From positions 10,173,100-10,237,099 of the forward strand of contig OX030957.1 in the NCBI GenBank assembly GCA_943735955.1: DNA of 64,000 nt. Direction: 5' to 3'. Each line of letters begins with the position of its first letter. Position 1 is the stretch's first letter. The notes below the pieces were generated by a model. It saw nothing but the letters and a program-made list of their open reading frames with translations. It was not told the DNA's origin and searched no databases. A program made the position numbers and the translations under genes. Below are positions 27,071 to 64,000 of the stretch, one piece after another. This DNA is from Piscicola geometra. Its lineage: Eukaryota > Annelida > Clitellata > Hirudinida > Piscicolidae.

Positions 27071-28511
27071 AAACACACACACAAACACACACACACACAC
27101 GCACAAACGCACACACACACACCTCATGTAGTGCAGGTACTTGATATGCATGCGACCAGGGAAGATGTCCTTGCACTTGCTCAACAACATGCTGAAGAAC
27201 TGTTAAGAGGAAGAAGTGGTCATGCTAACAAAAAAATTATTAACACATATACATATACAATACATAAATATATAAAAACATATACATATACAATACATAA
27301 ATATATAAAAACATATACATATACAATACATAAATATATACATATACAAACAATCAACACTATGGAAATCAATTATATCTCACTCACTCAACACATCGAT
27401 GATATTACGACATCCATGATATGAATGGAGAACATCAAAAGACAAATCAATGAAGATCAAGATAATGACCATCAAATGAGAAACTGACCAGTTGCAGGAA
27501 GTGGATGGAGGTGGGCAGGTTGGCGTCCCAGGAGACCTGGTCGAGAATGCAGAACTCCATACGGCAGATCTCCTTCACCGAACAACCACACCTGCTCACG
27601 CGCAGCAACTCCCCGGTGCCTGGAATCACCTTGGTGGTAGAAGAGTTTGATGGTGACGAACTTAGGTGTTTGTGAAGTATCAGGTGTTCGTAATGTATTT
27701 TGATGGACGATGATGATTAAGATGTACTTTGAAAGTTAATGAAAAGTAAGGTGTCCGCGAGGCAGTAATCAGTAGTGATTTAGAACAAAATTAAAATGCG
27801 AATAAAAAACTGGAGAGTGAAATTCCTGAATGCTTGGGTCAGATGAATAATTGAGAAAAAGCATGTATAAAAGTGAATACAATCACAATGGCCTACATCA
27901 TCTTCTTCGTTGACCTTTGCAGCGATGTACAGGCAGGTCAGAGCAATGCACTGCAGGTAGCGTGGGTGCGCCTGTGTGTGTGTGTGTGTGTGTGTGCATG
28001 AATGAATGTTCAAAATACAGATTCTATGAATAGTAAGAAAAAAAACACAATGACGAAGATTATACAAAAACTATTTTCAAATAGTAAAGAATGTAGAAGA
28101 CAATAATGAAGACTACACAAACAATATCATCCTTATAATAATAGCAAACACAAGACACCTTGACAGTCCTGAGGAAGTGGTCGAGGATGGCGACTGCCTG
28201 GAACGTGGTGTCCCTCGAGAAGTGGAGCTTCTCCGCCGAGGTTGACATCATCCACGACACGATCTCCTTCCTCTGGTCCGCCCTAATCAAGTTTTGCTGT
28301 TTGGAAATTTGAGGAGATATTAAGTCAATTGAGAGGATTTTATGAAACTAAAAAATTTGAACTTTATAATACTTAAATATGTGAACTTTCTACTTAAATG
28401 GTCACTTACCCGGCCATCATTATCGTAGTTACTGGGTGTCCACTTGTTGGCTTGTCTGGCTAGAAGTGCTTCAAGAAGCCCAAAAAGATGAGTTACTTCA
28501 TCTTTTCCCAT
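25452..28511 (-). CDS. CCNI: Cyclin I-like protein, complete, seven exons
   Basis: Exons in transcript order: 28511-28410, 28296-28159, 27971-27897, 27629-27489, 27199-27123, 26919-26775, 25874-25452 (stop TGA). Phases are 0,0,0,0,2,0 with GT-AG borders; the product is 366 residues against 377 in human cyclin I. The cyclin box spans about residues 35-200. Matches include DHFLRTVK then AHPRYLQCIALTCLYIAAK, then NEEDD and, across the next intron, VIP with exact spacing to CGCS, and RMEFCILDQVSWD. The C-terminal tail keeps the cyclin I block LKRKV...YDLYEGIKRLYGEE. It then diverges into Ser, Asn, Ala and Thr runs (about residues 305-350), probably disordered. Vertebrate cyclin I is linked to CDK5 and survival of post-mitotic cells; this role is inferred by family. 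An upstream non-coding exon may exist, because an acceptor-like AG lies just 5' of the ATG. Confidence 0.92.
25887..26118. repeat. ACAAT-based minisatellite in the last cyclin I intron
   Basis: Ten-bp subunits ACAATAAAGT, ACAATATAAT and ACAATACAAT alternate. The array sits only 13 nt from the acceptor of the last exon (25874). It keeps an open frame on the minus strand (a LYCIVLYY-like product) that joins the last exon without a stop, so intron retention would read through. Confidence 0.92.
26313..26767. repeat. 47-50 bp C-rich minisatellite in the last cyclin I intron
   Basis: Units run from CTAACCACACCACACACCAC through AAACACCCCC and a CCACCACC run; the CTAACCACACC word recurs at 47-50 bp intervals (for example 26460, 26510, 26560). 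In the transcript (minus strand) the array is G-rich and begins 8 nt after the donor of exon 6 (26775). Confidence 0.93.
27027..27122. repeat. (CA)n array fused to a splice donor
   Basis: CA repeats with a few AAAC and GC variants. Read in the sense of the cyclin gene they are (GT)n, and the first GT is the donor of exon 5 (exon ends at 27123). Confidence 0.95.
27245..27350. repeat. 33-bp tandem repeat, three copies
   Basis: The unit ACATATACATATACAATACA plus an ATAAATATATAAA tail repeats with a 33-bp period inside cyclin I intron 4. Confidence 0.85.
27973..27996. repeat. (TG)12 forming the acceptor tract of cyclin I exon 3
   Basis: On the minus strand this is (CA)12, and its last AG-containing base step is the splice acceptor before exon 3 (27971). 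A normal polypyrimidine tract is missing. Confidence 0.9.
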
Positions 28512-29519
28512 CACAACCGACAATTCCTGGCCTGCTACTCCTTAAAAACTGTTGAATTATTATTGCATCATAAATTGTTCATTATATCAAAGTTCATTAT
28601 CAAGAGCAAGCATCCATGACTGAGCCATTTGAAAAATTCAAAACTGAATGACATGAATATTCTATTTAACGTTAGAAAAAATGTAAGTTGAAATGCTTTA
28701 CCAAGCTTGAATGAAACAATAATGATTAATCTTAACTTAAGATTATTGAATAATCTTAAGTTAAGATTATTAACAAGAGGATTGACAGTTCGACGCAATT
28801 AGAAAAACTGGCAAAAAATATTTTTAGCACTAGAATAAAATTTAAAAAATTTAAACTATTTCAAATACCTTTTTGAAAGTTGAATACGACATAAAATATC
28901 TAATAAATTTGAATTTATAATACAAAATGGCTGAACCTACCGTTTTAAAATTGGCTTTGAAAGAAAGTTTCGGGTACATATGTCCCTAATGTCAGCTTAT
29001 CGCCTTCTTTCTTTACTGCAAATTCATTTTCTTTTGAATTTTGGTCGACAATCAATGATCGAGAAGATTTTGAGTCGTTGCCCAAACAAAGCCTCTATTC
29101 GAAATAATTTTAATAATGGACGTCCTTCAATCAGCTGTTAGCTGCGTTCTCGAACTAGTCTAGATCTTTTTACAAATAAACTTATAATAGAAATAATTTT
29201 TTTATATAACATTTTCAAAATTATAAATAAAAAGTAAAAATGTTTTTAATTAAAAAAATATTGTTTCTATAAAACAAAAATATATTTTAAAAGTTAAAAA
29301 TTTACTTTCAGATGTTTAATTTAATTTGAAATTTCATTAGTCTGAAATAAATCATTCTTATTCTCATATTTTTGCTGATTTTGCGTTTACTTTCATCTTG
29401 CTGGAATGCAAAATATGATGAATTGCACTTGTAGCTTCAAATATTTCTTTTACGAAAAACCAACATCAAAAAATCATATTTAAAATCTATTCCACTTTTT
29501 TTGCGTTTTAAAAAAAAAT
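28512..29519. promoter_or_regulatory. Divergent intergenic region between cyclin I-like and PRKX-like genes
   Basis: The start codons of the two genes face away from each other across 1008 bp, so the region probably carries both promoters, perhaps as one bidirectional promoter. No clear TATA box is seen. It contains the 43-nt palindrome at 28727 and a somewhat less AT-rich patch at about 28940-29160. The cyclin gene may have a 5' UTR exon here. Confidence 0.5.
28727..28769. repeat. 43-nt perfect palindrome with nested symmetry
   Basis: Arms of 21 bp pair perfectly around a single central G (28748). Each arm contains the smaller palindrome CTTAACTTAAG. It lies about 220 bp upstream of the cyclin I ATG and 750 bp from the kinase ATG. 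Confidence 0.92.
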
Positions 29520-35925
<6,406 letters not shown>

Positions 35926-38900
35926 GGCATTTAAAGCCCTTTTCGTTGGAATTATAATCGTTTAGTCATTAATAATAATAACTATTTTAAATATATTAAA
36001 TCGAGTAATTAATGATTTGATATCGTTTTTAGACCTTTCTCTTTCGTGTTTTCTTCTTCTACCTTCTTCTCTTCCTAATTACAAATTCCCTAGAGATCCA
36101 GTGTAATCAGTATTAATACCTGCTATGCGTATCATATGCCTATTTAAAAGTCATTGTTTTTAGTTTGTGTTTTTTTAAAGTTTTTTATTTTAAATGATTT
36201 AATAATGCCACAAAATAGGATCAATATTTAGACTGTTGGAAGAGTTTTGTATTCTTAACTCACCCTTAGTGACAATATTAAAACGAAGAATATGAACAAT
36301 TAAGATCTGTTAAACACAAACAAGATGATGAAATATACTTTTGAAATTTATTTGAAATGCTTTTCAAGGGTTGAGGAAGTTAAGGAAGGATCTCTGCTAA
36401 TTTCTTCAAGTTGTCTCAAGAAATGCACAACCTTCCTTTCTTTCCTCCATCACTTCCAAGTCTATTCGACTCATCATTCATTATGCGTTGTATGCTTTTC
36501 CATTTCTTATTCTTTTAATTTTATTTTTTCTTTTCTCTAATCTGCATCGAAACTTCTCTTCTTCGTCTTTCTTCTCTTTCTGCAGACGCAAGGCTGCACT
36601 CACCTTTCCAACAGCATTGTCGAGTTCATGTTCTTGCAATGGCATGGAACTTCCAGAAGGTATCAGCCTGCTGAACTTGCTGCACTACGCTTCTTCATCG
36701 CTCCGCTCTCAACGAAGGCATCAAGTACCCTCCATCTTTAAACTTTCAAACTTCTTTTTTTATATACTTTTCTTTCTCTTGTTTTCCACCTCTTATTTTT
36801 TCTTTACCGTCTCTTATTTTCTTCTTAGTTCAGAGTTTACTCACACTGCATTTTCGAAAAAAGCCGAATAATTTACTTTCGAAGTTTCTTCATTATTCCA
36901 AAGGGCTAATTGAGTTTCGATTATCATCATCATTACCATCGTCTCCATCATCATCATAAACATCATCATCATCATCATCGTTATAAACATATTTAATTTT
37001 TCATTGTGCTTTTGTCCAATTTTAAACGTATTTCTCATTCGTAGCTTCCACGCTCCCTCTCCAGCGAGCCATAACTACAGTTTATACTTTCGAGTCTTTT
37101 ATATGTATGTCATATTAATTTCAACAAAATAATAAAAGTAATAAATGTAAATAATGAAATAAAACAATTTTTTTAATCGCGTGAGTGTATTAAATCACTT
37201 TTGATTTTGTACTGTGACTTTTTCGCATCAACTACTGCTGCTCTCAATATTTCGTGGTGTGCTTTGGTAGCATTTATGCGGCTTATACATGGGTCACTTA
37301 TATACTGCGGAAACGCGTGAGTGCAGTGGACTTTTGCATTTCTTTTTACCAATATCTAGTTTATAATACTCTTGCATGTGTGTTTTGTTACTTTATATAA
37401 AGATTTTTATGAATTTTCAGTTTTATCTGCAATACTTTTGACACTCAGTTTTGTAATTTCTCTCGTTTTTAAATTTAAAAAAATGTATTTTTGTACTTTA
37501 AAGATGGTTCTAATATTTGCTTAACGGTGTTATGACACGGATTCAAAATTTCTCCAGATGTATCAAACACTATCAAATTTAAAAGATATTTTTTTATCTT
37601 ATTTAACTGCTACAAGTTTGCTTCTAGATATATTCACATCAATGTAATGCCTTTAATATGTTGTCTAGGATTACATTACTCGTGCTAGACTTGCATAGCG
37701 TTTTAAAACGCATTCTTCACACGATCCAACGTTCTGCAAGTTGATCGCTCAATTTTATACCGATCGATTCGTTTCGACTCATTCAGTCGCTTCTTGTCAA
37801 TGCTGAGGTTTCTTTGAAATTATTCAACTATCTATACACGGGTTTCCTAGCTATGAGAAATCTCTATCTTCCTATTAACTCTGGCATGTTTGAGAGATTG
37901 TGTTTGTGATGTTTTCAAGTGTTGTAATGGCATTCTCATGAGCATTTTCATCAGATCCTGACTTCTTTTAAAAGCTACATCGAAATTGTTAATTAATTTT
38001 TAAAGTTTTCAATTCTAGAGTTTACAGCTTTTGATTTTAAGGCTACTTCAATGTTTTCGTATACAATTTTAAATCCCACCGAATATCTAATCAAACAATT
38101 TCACGACTTTGTTTCACTTTTTCATTCATTTGCGTTTGTTCCTTCCAAACGAGCCGGGGTACTGTCATTTGTACCCTGCTGCAATGACATGAGATCTTCC
38201 CATCTAGTCCTTGTATATCTCGTTGACTTTATACTCGCAATACTCGTCACTTGGAAACTTACGATTGACGTGCTTAAATGAAGAAACTTTTCGATAATAA
38301 AGATGATTAAAAGCGATTATTTCTTAATCTGGAGATTGTTTGCATTCTCGAATATGAGAAATTATTTTTATTTCCGCTTTGAAACTTTCTTTTTTTAAGT
38401 GCAGTACTAAGAATGCTTAACATACGAGAATGTTTTAGAATTTAATTCTATCAATAAAAGTGAACTTCAAAAGCTTGTTTATTCAAAACTTGAGACAAAC
38501 CCACAAAGAAACACTTGGTGTCTTCTTGTCAAGGCAGAAGGGGCCGTGGAAACAGCATGTCATATTTGGAAAAAAAACTGCACAATATCGTTTTTATAAT
38601 TTATAACAAGTTAGTACTTTAGTTTTTGTATATATTTTCATGGTAGATATATTTAATATAGATACAACTAACAGACAGAAAATAATAATTAGATGGGCAC
38701 TTACGGTGATGAGACACTGGGCTGTTAAAAAGGCTCTAAATGCGAATAAATTAGTTTTCAAATGTTTTGCAATTTCTTAAATTTCGATTGTTCTTTAAAA
38801 TAAAAAAAGAAATAAAATTTTACCAGATATCAAATTATCTAAAATTTGGAGAAAGATTTACTGGATTAGTAATTTAGAAATAATTGCCAACTAATCTCAA

Positions 38901-39519
38901 CAAAACCGAGTTTTTGAATAAAATAAAAGTTCATGAAGAGATTAATTAAGGCTCAAGAAGCTCAAGAAACTAAGTTCGTGAAAGATAAGTTCCAATTTAT
39001 AAAAAATAAAAAACATTCAAGAGGTTAATTCTAATTTATAAACTAAATTAGTTCTTAAAGGATTTCTCCGATTCCATTCAGACACCGGATAAATTAAAGA
39101 TACAAATATGTAATACAGTCGAAGACGATGTTCTGGTTTAAAATTTAAATGCTTAACTAAGTTAAAATAGAAACAGCACCTAAAAAGTAATCAAATAAAG
39201 TTTCTATCAAAAGCTTCTCGTCACGCCTGCACAAAAACAACAAGCGTATTGACAAGCAACAAGTTTATAAATAAATAAACGACACGGATTAAACTGAGAT
39301 TAAAGCTAACTTCTATCGATAAAAACTTGAAACTATCTTCCAATCAATAGAAAATGAAAACTTTATTCCAAACACTGAAAACAATAACTATTCTCGTTTT
39401 CAGTGCTGTGAATATAGTTTTCTATTTTTATTGAACAATTACTAAATCATAGGCTATCATCTAAGCATGTCTCCAGCACCGTAAAATATATAGTCAACAT
39501 CTTTTAATCATTTTCATCT
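35926..39519. other. 3' flank of the kinase gene, mostly unassigned
   Basis: It includes the kinase 3' UTR; AATAAA hexamers occur at about 37130-37160. A small (CAT)n tract lies at 36920-36985. Apart from the exon-like patch at 36586 I recognise no coding sequence; the frame at 38051-38281 resembles no known family. Confidence 0.5.
36586..36660 (+). other. Exon-like patch of unknown identity
   Basis: A long pyrimidine tract ends in TTTCTGCAG at 36577-36585. A less AT-rich block follows, with a possible donor GTATCAG at 36661. One frame stays open for about 50 codons beyond the acceptor, past that donor. The translation matches no family I know. It could be an alternative 3' exon of the kinase gene, an exon of another gene, or chance. 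Confidence 0.3.
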
Positions 39520-39957
39520 ACATTTTTATCACCATCATTATCACCATCATTATCACCATCATTGTCACCATCATTATCACCATCATTATCACCATCATTA
39601 TCACCATCATTATCACCATCATTGTCACCATCATTATCACCATCATTATCACCATCATTATCACCATCATTATCACCATCATTATCACCATCATTATCAC
39701 CATCATTATCACCATCATTATCACCATCACTATCACCATCATTATCACCATCATTATCACCATCATTATCACCATCATTGTCACCATCATTATCACCATC
39801 ATTATCACCATCATTATCACCATCATTGTCACCATCATTATCACCATCATTATCACCATCATTATCACCATCATTATCACCATCATTATCACCATCATTA
39901 TCACCATCATTATCACCATCATTATCACCATCATTATCACCATCATTATCACTATTG
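39520..39957. repeat. 12-bp minisatellite (CACCATCATTAT)n
   Basis: About 36 copies of CACCATCATTAT with rare TTG or CAC variants. Twelve is a multiple of three, so stop-free frames exist on both strands (SPSL, DNDG, MVIM repeats); no coding signal surrounds them. Confidence 0.95.
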
Positions 39958-40059
39958 TAATCAAACACTCGTAATCATCATCATTAAAAGAGAAGGAAGA
40001 GAGTGGTGGTGAGGAAAGCGAGAGAGACGAACAGGCCCGGGACGCTTACAGCTGCGCCT

Positions 40060-40670
40060 GTTGTTGTTGGTGGTGGTGGAAGCGGTAGGTCTGGTGTTGT
40101 GGTGGTCGTAGTAGTGGTGTTGTTGTGGTAGTGGTTTTGTTGTGGTAGTAGTGTTGTTGTGGTAGTGGTGTTGTTGTGGTAGTGGTGGTAGTAGTGTTGT
40201 TGTGGTAGTGGTGTTATTGTGGTAGTGGTGTTTTTGTGGTAGTGGAATTGTTATGGTAGTGGTGTTGTTGTGGTAGTGGTGTTGTTGTGGTAGTGGTGTT
40301 GTTGTGGAAGTGGTGTTGTTGTGGTAGTGGTATTGTTGTGGAGGTGGTGTTGTTGTGGTAGTGGTGTTGTTGTGGTAGTGGTGTTGTTGTGGTAGTGGTG
40401 TTTTTGTGGGAGTGGTGATAGTGGTGTTGTTGTGGTAGTGGTTTTGTTGTGGTAGTGGTGTTGTTGTAGTAGTGGTATTGTTGTAGTAGTGGTGATAGTG
40501 GTTTTGTTATGGTAGTGGTGGTAGTGGTGTTGTTGTGGTAGTGTTAAGTCTAGTGGTGGTGGTTGTAGTGGCAGTGGTAGTAATGGTGGTAGTTGTGGTA
40601 GTGATGGTGTTTTGGTAGTGGTGGTGTTGTTGTGGTAGTGGTGGTGTTGTTGTGATAGTGGTGGTTGTGT
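40060..40670. repeat. GTTGTGGTAGTGGTG minisatellite (15-18 bp)
   Basis: G/T-rich units containing TTGTGGTAGTGGTG repeat for about 600 bp with one-triplet length changes. The strand asymmetry is strong: G/T on the plus strand. Confidence 0.92.
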
Positions 40671-40671
40671 A

Positions 40672-42390
40672 AGATTAAATAATATTGAAACAAGACAAAC
40701 GCATCGATAAATAAAAATCTACGTCAGATTGTTTGAATTGAAAGTGATATTCTTGAAATATGTTTTTACTTTAAAAATAAGCTATTAAAAAGAAGTCAAA
40801 AGATTTTATTTACAATAACCTCTGGAGGATTGTGGACCTATGAGGAGTAAATAAATGAATTTTTTGATTAAAATCTTTAATAATTATTTAATCTTTAAAC
40901 TTAAATAAAAAAAACAATAATTAAAATAATAGTAAGCTTAAGATTTTAATGGGTATTCAGAATAAATTCATAAGAGAGATGAAATTAGATGATACCCATT
41001 GCTGATCCCATGTAGACTATTTTAAGCACTTCGTCTGTAATGGTGCAGTATTATTTCAATGTTCAAAGTGTAATTAAGGCTTTTTGAAGGTTTTTTTGTG
41101 TTACTGAGAGATTTTTGAAATGGGAATAAGTGAGTTTGTGTAAGGAGGCTTGCAGATAGCCAAACTTTTGATTCTTGTATTAGAAGACACGCTTATAAAT
41201 AAGATTTACTGTGAAACAAATTAATAATTTAAAATATTTTTTTAAAGAATACTTTACTAGCTTTAAATTATTAAGTATAAAAAATATAATTCTTAATATT
41301 AATAGTCAAAATAAAAATCAATAACATTAAGAGGGGTGTTGAAGAAGTCGATGAAAATCCGGTTTAATTTAAATCTAGACACACCATCCGTATTTCATAA
41401 ATGCCATCAGCTAAATTTTATTTATGAGTGTTTTGAGTGAAATATGAAGAAAAGATGGAGTGCTAAAACTTGTTGAGTTTTCATAAACTTTTATTTGCAT
41501 AAATCATAGGATTATTAACCGTAAATTGTTTCGCAATTCCATTAGTAGCCCATCTAGTTAAACAGCTATAAGCAGTGAAAAGTTTTGGAAATATTTGATT
41601 TGTTAGTTAGTTAATTTAAAATTTGTTTTTCATCGTTTGTTTGTTTTCATTTTAGTTTACTTGAAACTTCAAACTCCAAAAGCTGTTAGAAACGGCATGC
41701 TTAAAGAATTTAAAATAGTAATAAAATACCAGATTTCAAAAAACGTTCACAGAAGTTGGGACTGTTTAGATAACCTCTAAGGTTCTGAAGGCAGATTTGA
41801 TGAACACTCAATAAGCCACGCAGTAAGACGCACAAAAGGTGACAAATAAACTTGTAAATCCGTTTATCGACTAGTAGAAAACAATATTTACAATAAATTA
41901 CAAAGTTGAACATCGACCCGTAGTTGAACTATGAAGATCCTATTTTGCATGAACATCAAGAACACTTAAAGCCATTGCATATATGAATACAAATATTTTC
42001 ATAGCGAAAATAAACTTGTGTGTCTCCTCTAACTAAAACTAATTCAAGTGAAAAAATAATTAAAATAAAAACTAATAAATGATGACTACTTTCTAATACC
42101 GATGCACACAAACTGACACTCAAGGAAAACAGCTTTTATCAAACAATCTTCTCATAAGCTAGCGATAACTTTTTCGAATATTGTTAAAATTGCAAACACT
42201 CATGAAAATGGTTACCTGTATTGGTTCTAAAATTTACCAACAAAGATATATTCAGCATTCTCAAATAACATCTCAAAGCAGACACTAAAATCGAGAAGTG
42301 AATTTTTTCCATTAAGTCGTCGTCACTGTTGTTACTAGCATAGCAACGTTATAACCACTGAGACTACCACAGCAACGTTAAAGTAATTGT
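40672..42390. other. Intergenic stretch, nothing recognised
   Basis: AT-rich sequence with only chance frames; it would contain the 3' flank of the adhesion gene if that gene ends at 42391. Confidence 0.5.
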
Positions 42391-42455
42391 TTATTTGTGA
42401 TGATGCACTGCTTCTGTAAGCGGATGTACGAGGCCTGGCTGGTGGGGTACGTGTT
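42391..42455 (-). CDS. Candidate terminal exon of the NCAM-like gene
   Basis: An acceptor (ATAACTATCAG) opens a frame in the phase required by the last FN3 exon, giving about 21 further residues rich in His and Pro and ending in TAA. AAATAAAC overlaps the stop and could be a poly(A) signal. The tail has neither a transmembrane segment nor a GPI-type hydrophobic end, so if real it would make a secreted form. The block is less AT-rich than its surroundings, which is the only extra support. Confidence 0.35.
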
Positions 42456-42859
42456 CTGATAGTTATTTACTGCTTTTGCACTACTTATACTTCTACTTTA
42501 TTTCATTGATCAAGTCGATTTAGGTCTAGAAGCTTTTTACATAATTTTCCAAAATTCAATAAAAAAATAAATCAAAAGCATTGAAACACATTTAAATCTT
42601 GAAATAGTATTATGCTTCTAATTTTATGGATAAACTGATAAACCTTTATAAGTTATTTATAAATAATATTCAATTTTTTATATTAAGTGTTTAAATTTTT
42701 GAAATGGATAAAAGATATAAATTTTATTAACCTTAAATTTTAACATTATTGTTATTATCTTGTTATCAATCTTCATAAAAATGCAAAAGCTGTAGTAATA
42801 TTATTTATTTCAGAATCTGTTTCATTTACCCGAAGAAACCCAAACAAATAAAATCACAA

Positions 42860-42960
42860 CTTTTACAAACATACACAGACCCACACAAACACAAACATAC
42901 ACATACGCACACACAAACACACACACACTCACACACAAACAATTAATATATATATATATA
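42860..42960. repeat. Short (CA)n-rich tract
   Basis: ACACAAAC and CACACA words with variants, ending in an ATATATAT run, in the intron between the last FN3 exon and the candidate terminal exon. Confidence 0.8.
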
Positions 42961-43005
42961 AATTCTAACACAAGCATAATTTTAAAAAGTTATTGAGATA
43001 GTAAC

Positions 43006-63232
<20,227 letters not shown>

Positions 63233-63241
63233 CTAAGAGAT

Positions 63242-63618
<377 letters not shown>

Positions 63619-63619
63619 A

Positions 63620-64000
63620 AGCGTGCGTGCATTTTACAAAAGATAAAAAATAAATGCTGCGACTACATTTTTGTGTTTCAGACCCTTCTGGACTTAATTT
63701 GCAGGATCGTGATTAAGAAACTATCTTCATCTGTAATTTATATATTTTTTTAAAGATGTAAGAAATCAAATTTGATATGATTTTATGTAGTACTTCAATT
63801 TTGAAAACTAATTTGGCGAGTTCTCACACAGCTGGTCATCATTATAACTTCCCGAAGGTCGCATCTACCAAATAGCATTGTTGGCATGCGTGTGAAAGTG
63901 ATTTTGATTTTTATAATAGCTCTAAAATCACGTTTTATAGTTTTGGAAATGCTTTTAATTTCCATTAGCGAGCAGTCATTTTGAATTTAAATAAGTGAAT
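63620..64000. other. Upstream intron of the NCAM-like gene
   Basis: No exon is recognised. It should be part of the intron preceding the Ig1 exon, as that exon starts in phase 1. Confidence 0.55.

Noticed and set aside
39504..39968. SPSL, DNDG and MVIM repeat proteins
   Set aside because: The 12-bp repeat unit is a multiple of three and lacks stops by chance; there is no splice or start context.

Overview
The window is AT-rich DNA from an animal genome, probably a non-insect invertebrate; the species cannot be named from the sequence. Genes are split by spliceosomal introns, all four recognisable genes belong to animal families, and most of the rest is simple repeats and decayed transposons. 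Long open frames such as (MYVC)n, poly-Asp, (HT)n and (CV)n are simple-repeat artefacts. I assembled the genes by joining exons by hand. Every junction below keeps the reading frame and matches the protein family, but none has transcript support.

Layout. 1-16.5 kb: no gene recognised. It holds a perfect 1.4-kb (ATAC)n array, tRNA-derived SINE copies, two copies of a LINE/SINE-like element ending in TTGA repeats, and a (GAT)n array. 16.5-17.8 kb (+): a complete three-exon mab-21-like gene (359 codons, the length of vertebrate MAB21L1/2). 17.9-25.4 kb: repeats plus a few less AT-rich patches that may be regulatory. 25.45-28.51 kb (-): a complete seven-exon cyclin I-like gene (366 aa). 29.52-35.93 kb (+): a complete ten-exon PRKX/PKA-C3-type AGC kinase (373 aa), head-to-head with the cyclin gene across a 1-kb gap that holds a 43-nt palindrome. 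36-43 kb: minisatellites and one exon-like patch. 43.0-63.2 kb (-): sixteen exons of an NCAM/Fasciclin II-like adhesion protein (five Ig and two fibronectin III domains, 711 codons). Its 5' end lies beyond the window and a possible last exon lies at 42.4 kb.

Transposons sit mainly in introns: a piggyBac remnant in the kinase gene, and in the adhesion gene a hAT (ZBED5-like) remnant, a LINE reverse-transcriptase remnant and a short hAT copy with a perfect 8-bp target duplication.

The most unusual theme is how closely simple repeats crowd the splice sites. Kinase introns begin with GGT/GAT-rich repeats and end with ACC/ATC-rich repeats that can base-pair across the intron. One acceptor exists in three copies, one intron is GC-AG, and several acceptors in the cyclin and adhesion genes are the edge of a (CA)n array. 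I found no convincing new gene system. The repeat-defined intron ends are the best candidate for something undescribed.
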